This document shows, one piece after another, positions 51,348 through 60,300 of a stretch of 64,000 nt of DNA (positions within the stretch are counted from its first letter, which is position 1; every line of letters starts with the position of its first letter). Below the pieces are notes generated by a model. That model had not been told where the DNA came from, did no database searches, and worked only from the letters and a program-made list of their open reading frames with translations. Origin of the DNA: Amycolatopsis sp. A133 (GTDB lineage Bacteria; Actinomycetota; Actinomycetes; Mycobacteriales; Pseudonocardiaceae); the NCBI RefSeq assembly GCF_031082405.1, contig NZ_JAVHJU010000015.1, forward strand, positions 124,001 to 188,000, read 5' to 3'. The position numbers were made by a program, and so were the translations under genes.

Positions 51348-52838
51348 TCAAAACCCGATCGTCGACGGCGGTTTCGGCCCGGCGATCCTCGCCTGGGCCG
51401 TACCCGGTTCGACCGCGGCGCAGTGCGTGCCCTTGGCCGGGAGCCGGCCGGTGATCAGGTAGTCGTCGGTCGCCTTGACCACGCAGTCGCTCTTCTTGAA
51501 GTACGCGCCGTGGCCCCAGCCGTCGTAGGTGAGCAAGGTGCTGCCGCTCTGCCGAGCCGCTGTCCGCGACCACGCGTACGGCGTCGCCGGGTCGTGGCGG
51601 CTGCTCAGCATCAGCAGCGGCGGTGCCCCGTGGATCTGCGGCGGGTGCTGCGGGTTGCCGGTGCGGTTCGGCCAGCCGATGCAGCCGGTGACCGCGGTCC
51701 AGCCCAGCGAGTTGACCTTGACGTCCGGCGCGAGCGCCGCGGCCGCACGGCGGTAGACCTCGAGCTCGGCGAAGTTGTGCACGGGCAAGCGCCAGTCGTC
51801 GCAGAACACACTGGGGAGGACGTAGTTGACCGGGATGTCCGCACGCAGCCGCGTCGCGGCCCCGGCACCGTCCGCGAAGGACTTGAACACCGAAGCGAGC
51901 CGATCCCAGCTCGGGCCGTAGAAGTTGCTCTGGATGATCGTGGCGAGCGTCAGCGGCGTGACCGGATCACCGCTTCGCGGGTCTTTCAGCTCGCCGCGCG
52001 CGGCCTTGTCCTGCAGGTCACGAGTCAGCTCGGAGACGTCTCGGCCGTGCAGCGCGCAGCTCGGCGTCCGGTCGCACCAGGCGGCGAACTCGCCGAACTC
52101 CGCTTGCACCGACTGGGTTTCGCTCTTGATGAAGTCCCACGCGGTGAGCTGCGAATGGTCCATGTTGCTGTCCAGCACGAGCGCGCGGACCTTGTCCGGG
52201 AAGAGCTCGGCGTACTGCTGGCCCATCAGCGTGCCGTAGGAAACGCCGTAGTAGGTCAGCTTCCGCTCGCCGAGCGCGCCCCGGATGACGTCCATGTCCC
52301 GCGCGACGCTCTTGGTGTCGCCGAACTCCGCCAGCGGCCCGGTGAGCCGGGTGCAGCTTTCGCCGAGGTTCCGGTTGTACGCCGCGAGCTGCTCGAACTC
52401 GGCTTGGTTGCGGGGGACCTGCGGGTAGTCGGCGATCAGCTCGTCGAGCCCGCACTTGATCTGGGTGCTGCCGGCGACCCCGCGCGGGTCGAAGCCCACG
52501 GTGTCGAAGCGCTTGGTGATCTCGGGCGAGAGCGACCAGCCGGCTTTGACCTCACCGGTGCCCGAACCGCCGGGCCCGCCCGGGTCCATCAGGACCGAGC
52601 CGATCCGGGCCTGGGGATCCGTGGCCTTGCGCCGGGCGAGCGCGACGGTCGTGGTGCCCCGATCCGGGTGGGCCCAGTCGATCGGCACGGTTACCGTGCC
52701 GCAGTCGACGCCGGGCGCGTCCGCGCAGGGCTGCCAGTCGACCGCTTCCGCGGCCGAAGCCGGTGTCGCCGCCAGCAGGCTCCCCAACACCGCGGTTACG
52801 GCCGCGGCCGTCAGCCACCGCTTGTCGACCCCCGTCAT
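51348..52838 (-). CDS. Secreted alpha/beta-hydrolase, tripeptidyl-aminopeptidase family
   Basis: A 496-residue exported peptidase with a signal peptide (AVLGSLLAATPASAA, cleavage near 30). The N-terminal fold starts WQPCADAPGVDCGTVTVPID, and the nucleophile Ser lies in GVSYGTLMGQQYAELFP. The C-terminal TAP-like region (LMLSSRHDPATPYAWSRTAA, then GWGHGAYF with the His) is complete. It resembles SlpD/SlpE and tripeptidyl aminopeptidase of Streptomyces. Expected to release short peptides outside the cell. Confidence 0.93.
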   Translation of the reverse strand: MTGVDKRWLTAAAVTAVLGSLLAATPASAAEAVDWQPCADAPGVDCGTVTVPIDWAHPDRGTTTVALARRKATDPQARIGSVLMDPGGPGGSGTGEVKAGWSLSPEITKRFDTVGFDPRGVAGSTQIKCGLDELIADYPQVPRNQAEFEQLAAYNRNLGESCTRLTGPLAEFGDTKSVARDMDVIRGALGERKLTYYGVSYGTLMGQQYAELFPDKVRALVLDSNMDHSQLTAWDFIKSETQSVQAEFGEFAAWCDRTPSCALHGRDVSELTRDLQDKAARGELKDPRSGDPVTPLTLATIIQSNFYGPSWDRLASVFKSFADGAGAATRLRADIPVNYVLPSVFCDDWRLPVHNFAELEVYRRAAAALAPDVKVNSLGWTAVTGCIGWPNRTGNPQHPPQIHGAPPLLMLSSRHDPATPYAWSRTAARQSGSTLLTYDGWGHGAYFKKSDCVVKATDDYLITGRLPAKGTHCAAVEPGTAQARIAGPKPPSTIGF

Positions 52839-52882
52839 GCCCAGCCCTTCCCCTCACCGACAGTGCACGATCGGCTCCAATA

Positions 52883-52901
52883 AATCACCGATCCGGTGAT
52901 T
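52883..52901. promoter_or_regulatory. Inverted repeat AATCACCG-ATC-CGGTGATT
   Basis: A perfect 8-bp inverted repeat with a 3-bp spacer, 20 bp past the MFS stop and 45 bp before the secreted hydrolase start on the same strand. It is followed by TATT in that direction, so it may be a terminator, an operator for the hydrolase, or both. Confidence 0.45.
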
Positions 52902-52920
52902 ACGCCACCCTCCGACCGAC

Positions 52921-54315
52921 TCAAGCCGTGCTGTCCATTGTGGACGAACGCTCGGCGTGGCGGAGCCAGGCCGTGGCCAGCGCCCCCAGCACGCACAGCA
53001 CCGCCAGCACGCCGAAGGCCCAGCCGAACCCGGTCGCCGGCCCGGTGGTCAGGCCCCGGGACAGCACGATCACGCACAGCGCGCCGCCGAGTGCGCCGCC
53101 CACGCGCAGCACGATGTTCACCAGCGCGGTGGCGTGGCCGAGTTCGGCGGCGGCGACCGACGCGTACGCCGCCGTCGACGCGGGGATGATCGACAGCCCC
53201 AGCCCGGCGCCACGGACCAGGAGCAGGGCCTGGATCAGCCACATCGGCGAGTCCGGGCCGAGCCACGGCATCGGCACCGTGCTCGCCAGCACCACCAGTG
53301 ACCCGGTGAGCGAGACGGTGCCGCCGCCGTAGCGGTCGGTCAGCCGCCCGGCCACGAACACGAACACCGTCGTGGCCAGCCCCATCGGGGCGAGCAGGAC
53401 CCCGGACTCGGCGGGCCCGGCGCCGAGCCGGACCTGGAACCACAGCGGGAGCAGCAGGACAGCGGCGAACATCCCGGCCCCGCCGAACAGCACGGACGCG
53501 AGCGCGGAGCCCAGCACCGGCCGCGCGACGAGGCGCAGCTGCAGCACCGGGTGGGGGGTGCGCAGCGACCGCCAGGTGAACAGGCCCATGGCGGCGGCGC
53601 CGACGGCCGTGAGTGCGATGTCGAGCGAGCCGGGGGTGGCGAGTTCGGTGAGCCCGTAAACCAGCAACGGCAGGCCGAGCGACACCAAGGCCAGACCACG
53701 CCAGTCCACCGGCGGCGGCTGCTGCCGGTCGCCGCGCGGCACGTACCGCAGCGCCAGCCCGAACGCGAGCAGCCCGATCGGGAGGTTCAGCCAGAACAGC
53801 ACCGGCCACGAGAAGTGCGCGAGCAGGAACCCGCCGACGCTCGGCCCGACGACCGGCGCGAGCCCGACGACGAGCGCCAGCGTGCCCATGGTGCGGCCCA
53901 GCCGTTCCGGGCCGACGGCCAGCCCGATCACGGTCTGCCCGGCGGTGACCATGACGCCGGCGGCCATGCCCTGCACCGCGCGGACGCCGATCAGCGTGCC
54001 GGCGTCCGGGGCGAGCGCGCACGCCACCGACGTGAGCAGGAACGCGGCCAGTGCGCCGAGCCACAGCCGTCCGGCACCGAACTTGCGCCCGAGCCAGGGC
54101 GTGAGCGGCAGCGCGGCCGAGAGACCCAGCAGGTAAGCCGTGGCGACCCACTGGATTTCGACGAGCGCGGCACCGAGGTCGTCCCGCATCGTTTCCAGCC
54201 CGACGGCGACGATCGAGGCGTCCATGTTGCCGAGGAAGCCGCCGAGCGCCATCACGCCGGAGGCGATCCAGACAGTGCGCGGGATCGGGGGCAGGGCGGT
54301 GCGGAGTCCGGTCAT
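52921..54315 (-). CDS. MFS drug transporter, DHA2/EmrB-QacA type
   Basis: A 464-residue transporter predicted to have fourteen membrane helices. Helix 1 and loop motifs include LGGFLGNMDASIVAVGLETM with the DHA2 Asp, WVATAYLLGLSAALPLTPWL, GRKFGAGRL and GPSVGGFLL (motif C GPxxGG). The ATG at 54315 is the start. Likely exports lipophilic drugs or a metabolite; no regulator is adjacent, and the gene upstream of it is unrelated. Confidence 0.93.
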   Translation of the reverse strand: MTGLRTALPPIPRTVWIASGVMALGGFLGNMDASIVAVGLETMRDDLGAALVEIQWVATAYLLGLSAALPLTPWLGRKFGAGRLWLGALAAFLLTSVACALAPDAGTLIGVRAVQGMAAGVMVTAGQTVIGLAVGPERLGRTMGTLALVVGLAPVVGPSVGGFLLAHFSWPVLFWLNLPIGLLAFGLALRYVPRGDRQQPPPVDWRGLALVSLGLPLLVYGLTELATPGSLDIALTAVGAAAMGLFTWRSLRTPHPVLQLRLVARPVLGSALASVLFGGAGMFAAVLLLPLWFQVRLGAGPAESGVLLAPMGLATTVFVFVAGRLTDRYGGGTVSLTGSLVVLASTVPMPWLGPDSPMWLIQALLLVRGAGLGLSIIPASTAAYASVAAAELGHATALVNIVLRVGGALGGALCVIVLSRGLTTGPATGFGWAFGVLAVLCVLGALATAWLRHAERSSTMDSTA

Positions 54316-54536
54316 GCCGCCGACGGTAAAAGCTCGAGAAAGGTTGAAGTCAACCGCGCCGGCCCCGGGGTAGCGGATCAGGCGCCGCCGGCCGGCCTGC
54401 GCCCGGACGCCCGACCAGCCGGCAGCCCCGCGGGCTCATGCGGCGGCCGGCGAAGACCGGCAGGACGTGGTTCCGCCGGTCCCGGCTGTGCGGGCCCGCC
54501 GCCTTCGCCGGGGCGTCCGGCAGCGCGGCGATCGTG

Positions 54537-54848
54537 TCACTGGGCCGGCCGGCGGCCCATCGTGCGGTCCCGGTAGTGCTCGAGCGCCGCCACGGACTCG
54601 GTGACCTGCTCGAAGCTGGGCAGCGCCCGCACGTTGGCCACCAGCGTCATGTCCTTGCGCGGGATCTCGACGAAGCACACCTCGACGCCGGCCTGCTCGG
54701 CGAGGGCGGCCACCTCGGTCCGCCAGCCGGGGAGATCGAGCTCGTCGCCGAGCCATTCGTGCAGGTAGACACCCCACTTACCGCGCAACAGCTCGCCTGC
54801 GATGGCTTCCAAGCCGACCAGGTACGGTTCCGTCACGTGCTCGGCCAT
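54537..54848 (-). CDS. Hypothetical protein
   Basis: A 103-residue protein without a recognised family. It is mixed alpha/beta (VGLEAIAGELLRGKWGVYLH and EVCFVEIPRKDMTLVANVRA) with two Trp and a C-terminal basic tail. The ATG at 54848 is preferred over the longer frame to 54950, whose start region is Pro/Arg-rich. The surrounding 220-230 bp on both sides lack genes. The real-gene call rests on third-position GC and plausible amino-acid make-up. Confidence 0.6.
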   Translation of the reverse strand: MAEHVTEPYLVGLEAIAGELLRGKWGVYLHEWLGDELDLPGWRTEVAALAEQAGVEVCFVEIPRKDMTLVANVRALPSFEQVTESVAALEHYRDRTMGRRPAQ

Positions 54849-55081
54849 GACCGTTCCCCGCAACACCAAGGCACTGCTTCCCTCCTGCACCCCGGCGGCG
54901 ACCCATACCGCCGGGAAGCGCTCTCTCGGAGGTGGCCTCCCCGCTTCCACCGAGCAGCGCGTACCCCGGTGACCGATGGTCGAGCACCGGGGCCCGCCAA
55001 CTTACCGGTGGATTTGGTTCCCAGCAACCGTTTCCCGAAGATCACCGGAAGCGCGTGCACAATCCGCGTGCGGATGCACGG

Positions 55082-55969
55082 TCATTTCAGCCGGGTGCGC
55101 AGCAGATTGGGCGATCCGCCGAAGTACGCGCTGTCGGCCACGTACAGCGTGTCACCGCGGACGGCCACCGACGTCGGGTTGGCCACCCCGTCCGAAGTGG
55201 ACAGGATGGTCCGCGTGCGGCCGTGGCTGATCGTGACCACCCGGTTCTCCTGGTTGACGGCCGCGACGACGGTCCCGCCGTGGAAAGCGAAGTCGTCGAC
55301 CGGTCCGAGCCCCTCGGCGACGACCCGGCCGGGTGTCCCGCTGATCGGGAACCGGACCAGCGTGCCCCGGTCCGGATTGGACACCCAAACCGCGCCGTCG
55401 TGGACTTTCACGCCGTTGGCGCCGAAGCCGTTCACCGGGGCGAGCAGGTCGCCGGTGGCCCAGTCGGTGACCTGCCCGGTGCGCGGGGAGACGCGCCGGA
55501 CCACCGAGCCGAACGAGTCGGCGACGAAGACGTCGCCGCCGGCGGGATCCCGCGCGACGCCGTTGTGGAAGCCGGCCGGCGGCAGGGCGGCCACCTGCAC
55601 CGGCGCGGTCCCGGGCCGCACGCGGTACAGGCCGGTGGCCGCCGTGCCGGTCGAAACGGCCACGTACAGGTCGCCGCCGGGGGCGCGGGTGATCCCGCCG
55701 AGGAACAGTTTCCGGTGGACCACCGGGACGTCGCCGTCGGCGGGGACCGGGATCCGGGCGAGCACGCCGACCCGGCCATCGGGAGTGACGCGGCCGATTT
55801 CGCCGGTGTAGGCGAAGGTGAGGTCGGCGGAGCCGTCGGGCTCCAGGGCGATGTTTTCCGGCTGCTGCCCGGCGGCGAGGTCGAGCGGAACGATCCTCGA
55901 CGCCGCCTGTGCGGGTGCGGCCAAGACGGCGGTCGCGAGCACCGCGACGCCGATCAGCTTGAAGCGCAA
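55082..55969 (-). CDS. Secreted beta-propeller protein (SMP-30/NHL-like, ScyD/ScyE-type)
   Basis: A 295-residue exported protein with a signal peptide (VAVLATAVLAAPAQA) and six strand-rich blades, for example LGGITRAPGGDLYVAVSTGT, GVARDPAGGDVFVADSFGS and TSVAVRGDTLYVADSAYFGG. It resembles gluconolactonase/SMP-30 folds, but the metal ligands are not clear, so it may bind a ligand rather than catalyse. The TTG at 55969 has GGAG upstream. It stands alone. Confidence 0.82.
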   Translation of the reverse strand: MRFKLIGVAVLATAVLAAPAQAASRIVPLDLAAGQQPENIALEPDGSADLTFAYTGEIGRVTPDGRVGVLARIPVPADGDVPVVHRKLFLGGITRAPGGDLYVAVSTGTAATGLYRVRPGTAPVQVAALPPAGFHNGVARDPAGGDVFVADSFGSVVRRVSPRTGQVTDWATGDLLAPVNGFGANGVKVHDGAVWVSNPDRGTLVRFPISGTPGRVVAEGLGPVDDFAFHGGTVVAAVNQENRVVTISHGRTRTILSTSDGVANPTSVAVRGDTLYVADSAYFGGSPNLLRTRLK

Positions 55970-56079
55970 GGGGAACTCCGGTTCGTGGGGGGAACGGCGG
56001 ATCGCCGTGCCCCCGACGGTAGGCCCGGTGCGCGCCCGGCCGCCAATAGCTCAGCCTGGCGGGCCCATCGGAAAACCGA

Positions 56080-56544
56080 TCACAGATCGCGAGCGAAGCA
56101 GCGCGAGATCGGCTCGCCGCGGTAGGGCCCGTACGCCTCGATCGGTTCGTAGCCTTCGCGCTGGTAGAAGCGGATGGCGTCCGGTTGCCCGGTGCCGGTT
56201 TCCAGCAGCAGCCGGCTGATGCCGAGGTTCCGCGCGTGGTTTTCGAGGGCGCGCAGCAGGGCGGCGGCAACGCCGGTACCGCGGGCCGCGGGTTCGACGT
56301 ACATGCGCTTGACCTCGCCCGACCCGGGTCCGAGCGGCCGCAGGCCACCGCACCCGACGGCGCCGCCGCCGCCGTCGCGCGCGACGAGGAACACGGCGAC
56401 GGTTTCGGCGGTGGGCAGCGCGCCGGGTTCGTGGTCGTCGGTGCCGTAGCGGGCGTCGAGTTCGGTCCGCTGGGCCTCGCGCAGGCGGACGGCGTCGGGA
56501 TCGTCCCAGGCCACCGCGGTGATCGTCAGCGTGCCATCGAGCAT
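56080..56544 (-). CDS. GNAT family N-acetyltransferase under divergent TetR control
   Basis: A 154-residue GNAT enzyme. Motif A EVKRMYVEPAARGTGVAAAL contains the R-G-x-G-x-A loop, and LLLETGTGQPDAIRFYQREG is typical of the PhnO/RimI-like branch. It reads away from a TetR gene across 55 bp that hold two tandem palindromes, one of them 16 bp upstream of this ATG. It is a likely TetR target, perhaps modifying an amine toxin or drug. Confidence 0.92.
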   Translation of the reverse strand: MLDGTLTITAVAWDDPDAVRLREAQRTELDARYGTDDHEPGALPTAETVAVFLVARDGGGGAVGCGGLRPLGPGSGEVKRMYVEPAARGTGVAAALLRALENHARNLGISRLLLETGTGQPDAIRFYQREGYEPIEAYGPYRGEPISRCFARDL

Positions 56545-56559
56545 CAGAGCGTCCTTTCC

Positions 56560-56588
56560 GTAACAGTTGTTACCGTAGCACCTGTTAC
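56560..56588. promoter_or_regulatory. Tandem TetR operators GTAACA-n2-TGTTAC
   Basis: Copy 1 (56560-56573) is a perfect 6-2-6 palindrome GTAACA-GT-TGTTAC. Copy 2 (56575-56588) is GTAGCA-CC-TGTTAC with one mismatch. One base separates them (centres 15 bp apart). They fill the divergent promoter between the GNAT and TetR genes. Confidence 0.7.
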
Positions 56589-56599
56589 GCTTCCGGGCG

Positions 56600-57193
56600 A
56601 TGCCGAAATCACGTGACGTCCAGGCGCAGCGCGAACTGCTGTCGAACGCGACGTGGCAGGTGCTCGCCGAGGACGGCCTGCCGGGGTTGACGCTGCGCGC
56701 GGTGGCCGAGCGAGCGGGCTGCACGACGGGCTTGGTGCTGCACGCGTTCCCGACGAAGAAGGCGTTGCTGCTGCACGCGCGGGATCTGCTGTACGAACGA
56801 ACGGCGATCCGGGCGGACGCGGCCGAGGCGGCGAGCGCCGGCGCGTTCGACGCGCTGGCGGCGGTCCTCGGCCAGGCGGTCGACCTCCCGCACGGCCACC
56901 ACGAGGAATCCCGCGTGTGGGTGGGCTTCCTGGCGGCGGCATTGGCCGACAACGCCTTGGCCGAACGCCACCGCGCGGCAAACCGTTCCTTCCTGGCCAG
57001 GATCCGGCGGCTGGTGGCGGCGTGCCGTCCGAAGTGGACGGACGAACGGCTGGAGCTGACGACGAAGAGCCTGGTGGCGCTGGTGGAGGGGCTGAACGTC
57101 CTGGCCGCGGCCGACCCGCAGACGTATCCGGCGCGGGTGCAGCAGGCCGCACTGGCGGCGGCGCTCGCCGAGCTGGAAGCGCCGCCTGCTTGA
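56600..57193 (+). CDS. TetR/AcrR family regulator
   Basis: A 197-residue repressor of the BetI-like branch (TetR_C_6-type C-terminal region). HTH residues are about 22-55 (LTLRAVAERAGCTTGLVLHA, then FPTKKALLLHARDLL). The ATG at 56600 lies 12 bp past the second palindrome, so autorepression is expected. It faces the GNAT gene, which it probably controls, and is followed 168 bp later by the NACHT gene on the same strand. Confidence 0.95.
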   Translation: MPKSRDVQAQRELLSNATWQVLAEDGLPGLTLRAVAERAGCTTGLVLHAFPTKKALLLHARDLLYERTAIRADAAEAASAGAFDALAAVLGQAVDLPHGHHEESRVWVGFLAAALADNALAERHRAANRSFLARIRRLVAACRPKWTDERLELTTKSLVALVEGLNVLAAADPQTYPARVQQAALAAALAELEAPPA

Positions 57194-57360
57194 CGGCTGT
57201 CCGTCATCACCGAATGTAGCTCCGCCGAGTGGGTGAACCATTCGGCGAGATTCACCTGATGACGGTCCGGCGCTCGGCTTTCCCGCCGGACAACGGTTTT
57301 TCACGGCTGTCCGGGCGCTGGTCCCGGCTACCCTGCGATGGGTCGGCGGGAGGAGAATTC

Positions 57361-60300
57361 GTGGCGGAGAAACCGCCGCCGGAGGCGGCCAACCACATCA
57401 GCGGTGCCGTGACCGGGTCGGCGTTGCAGGTCGGTGCGCTCCACGGCGACATGTACGTCCGCCTCGCGGACGGGGCACCGGCGGCCGAACCGGTTCCCGT
57501 CGATCCGCCCGCGGACTGGTCGGACCTCCCCGAGCTGCCACCCAGGATCGGTTCCCTGCTGCGCGCGCAGATCCGGCACGCGGAGAGACTGCCTTACCGG
57601 CTGCGAGGGGCCCGTCGTCCGGCACTGTCGACCGTCTACGTCCGCCAAGACGTGACGACCGGGACGGAGCTGCAGCCGTCCGACCAGGTGCGGCCGCTCC
57701 CCGTGCTCGACAGCAAGGGCAGGCTCATCGACGTCCCCGTCCCGCCGGCGGCGCGGCTCACAGTGCGGCCGCCGTCGCGAAGCATGCGCGAAGCGCTCGA
57801 CGGTGGTGAGCATCTGCTGGTGACCGGCGGGCCGGGGCAGGGCAAATCGACCCTGTCGCTGCAGCTGGCCGCCGAGGCCGCCCGGTGCTGGCAGGGTGAC
57901 GGCGACACCCCGCCCTTGAGCGAGCCCGTCCTTCCGCTGCGGCTGACCGCGCGTGAGCTCGCGACCCGCCTCGAGCTGCCCTTTTACGAGGCGCTGTCCG
58001 AAACCGTCCGCGGCGAGTACGGCGCGATGCTCGCCCAGCCGCTGCGGCCGGACGACCTGGCCGGGCGCGTCGCCGGCTGCCGGTGGATGCTGCTCGTGGA
58101 CGGGCTCGACGAGGTCGCCGACACCGCCCTCCGGGACCGGCTGGTCACGGTGCTGGCCGCATGGGCCTCGGACGCGGCCTACCGCGTCGTCCTCACCACC
58201 CGGCCGATCGAGGGGGCGACGCTGGCGCCGTTCCAGCGCATCGGCGCGGCACGCTACGAACTGCTGCCGTTCGGCGAGGAAGCGTTCCGCCTGTTCGCCG
58301 AGCACTGGTTCACGGAAAGCGCCGGTGCCGCGGAGAAGTTCGTCCGCCAGATCCGGGAGGCGCACCTGGACGAGCTCGTCCGGGTGCCGTTGCTGGCTAC
58401 GATCGCAGCGATCATCTTCGAGCAGTATGCCGACCGGCCGCTGCCGGACAACCAGTACGAGCTCTACGAGACGTACCTGGAGTACCTGAGATCCGCGCAT
58501 CACGTGCCGCCGGGGCCGTTCGACGAGTGCTGCGGGATGCTGCTGGAGCACCTGGGCCGGGTCCGGCTCGAAGAGGACACGTCCCTGAGCACCGCGGCCT
58601 GCCGGTGGGTGGGTGAGCAGCGGCCCGAACTGGGCGCCGAGGCCGGCTGGCGCGAACAGCTCATCGGTCACTTGGCGGCCGTGGGCCCGTTTCTCTTCCG
58701 TGCTGACGACCTGGGCTTCCTCCACCACAGTTTCGCCGAGCACCTCGCGGCGACGGCGAAGTCCCGGTTGCTTCCCGAGACCTTCGATGGGGCGCACCCC
58801 GGCTTCGCCGAGCTGCTGCACGCGGCCGAGCCCGACGAGCGCGGCCGCTACGCCCGGCGAGTCTTGGTGCACTACACGCGGCTGCATCCGGCTGAGGCGG
58901 ACCACCTGATCCGGTACCTCCACGACGGCCGGCCGCTGCGGCACTTGCTCGCAGCGCGTCTGCTCGCCCGGCACGTGCCGGCGGGAACGGACGCCGTGGA
59001 CGCGTTCCTGGAGACGGCGCGCGCCTGGGCCGCCACCTCCCAGTACCCGGGCGCGAAGATCCTCGCCGAAGTCAGCCGGGCCGCCCACCACCCCGGCTTG
59101 GTGGGCTGGCTGCGAAGCCTTTTGCGCGATGAGGGCGTGCCGTGGCCATCGCGGGTCGAGGCCGCCGTGGCGTTGGGGACGCGACTCGACAGCGATGCCC
59201 GCGCGGAGGCGGTGGCGATGCTTCGCACGGTCGTGCGCAGCACGGGCATCGACGTGCAGGCCCGGCTCGACGCCGCGGAGGCGCTTTCGCAGTGCGGTGC
59301 CGACGAGCGCGAGGCGGCGGTGGCCGGCCTGGCGTCCGTGCTGGAAAGCCCGGCTGTCACGGCGACGCAGCACGGCGATGCCGCGGTCGTCCTCGCCGGC
59401 TTGGGCTCCGGCCCGCGGGTCCGAGCGATCGGTGCACTGACGGCGGTGCTGGACAGTCCCGGCGCGACCGACCAGGACCTCGTGGCCGCCGCGGTCAGCC
59501 TGCTGGAAATCGACGTCGAGTTCCACGAACGCGGTGCGACGGTGTTCCGGGCCGTGCTGCATCGCCGCTCGTGGTCGACTCTCGGAGTCGAGGACGCAGC
59601 GGTGGGCTTGGCCTCGGTGGGACCGGGGTACCTGGTGGAGGCGGTGACCGCGCTCGAAAACCGGGTCGCCGACCGCCGGCGGCACTACTCCGGCAGGCTG
59701 TACAGCGCTCATGTCCTGGCCCGGTTGGGCTCACAGCACCGCATCAGGGCGGGCGAGCTGATCCTCGAGCTGGCGACCAGCTCGGCCGGGGCGGGGTTCG
59801 ACCGGGCTTACACCGCGTCGCTGCTCGCCGATTGCGGGCCCGAGTTCCACGAGCAGGCTCTGTCACTGATCCGTTCGGTGCTGGACGATCCGGCCGCGGC
59901 CGACGGGTTTCTGCTCACCGCGGGGAGCAGACTGACCGACCTGGGGCCCGGCCACTGGCCGGAAGCCGCGCAGGCGTTCACTCGCGCCGCCGATCACCCG
60001 CTGGGCTTCGACCAGCTCACCATGAACGCACTCGGGTCCCTGGCCGCGCTGGGTGAACCGCACGAGGCGCCGGCCCTGGCCAGGCTCCGCTCCGCGATGA
60101 ACCGGCCCGAATCGACCGTCGAGACGCGGTACCGGGCCGCCTTGGAACTTTCCCTCCTCGGCCCGGAATTCCATCCCGAAGTGATCGACCTGCTGATTCG
60201 CCTCTCAGGAACGCCGCTTCCGCTGACGCTCCGGTGCGAGATCTTGCGACAGCTCAGGCGGCTTGCCCCAGACCTGGCACAGCAGCCCCCCGCAGGGGTG

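Noticed and set aside
57328..59712. Minus-strand frame of 794 codons inside the NACHT gene
   Set aside because: No domain features, whereas the forward frame has NACHT motifs and repeats; typical GC-rich shadow.
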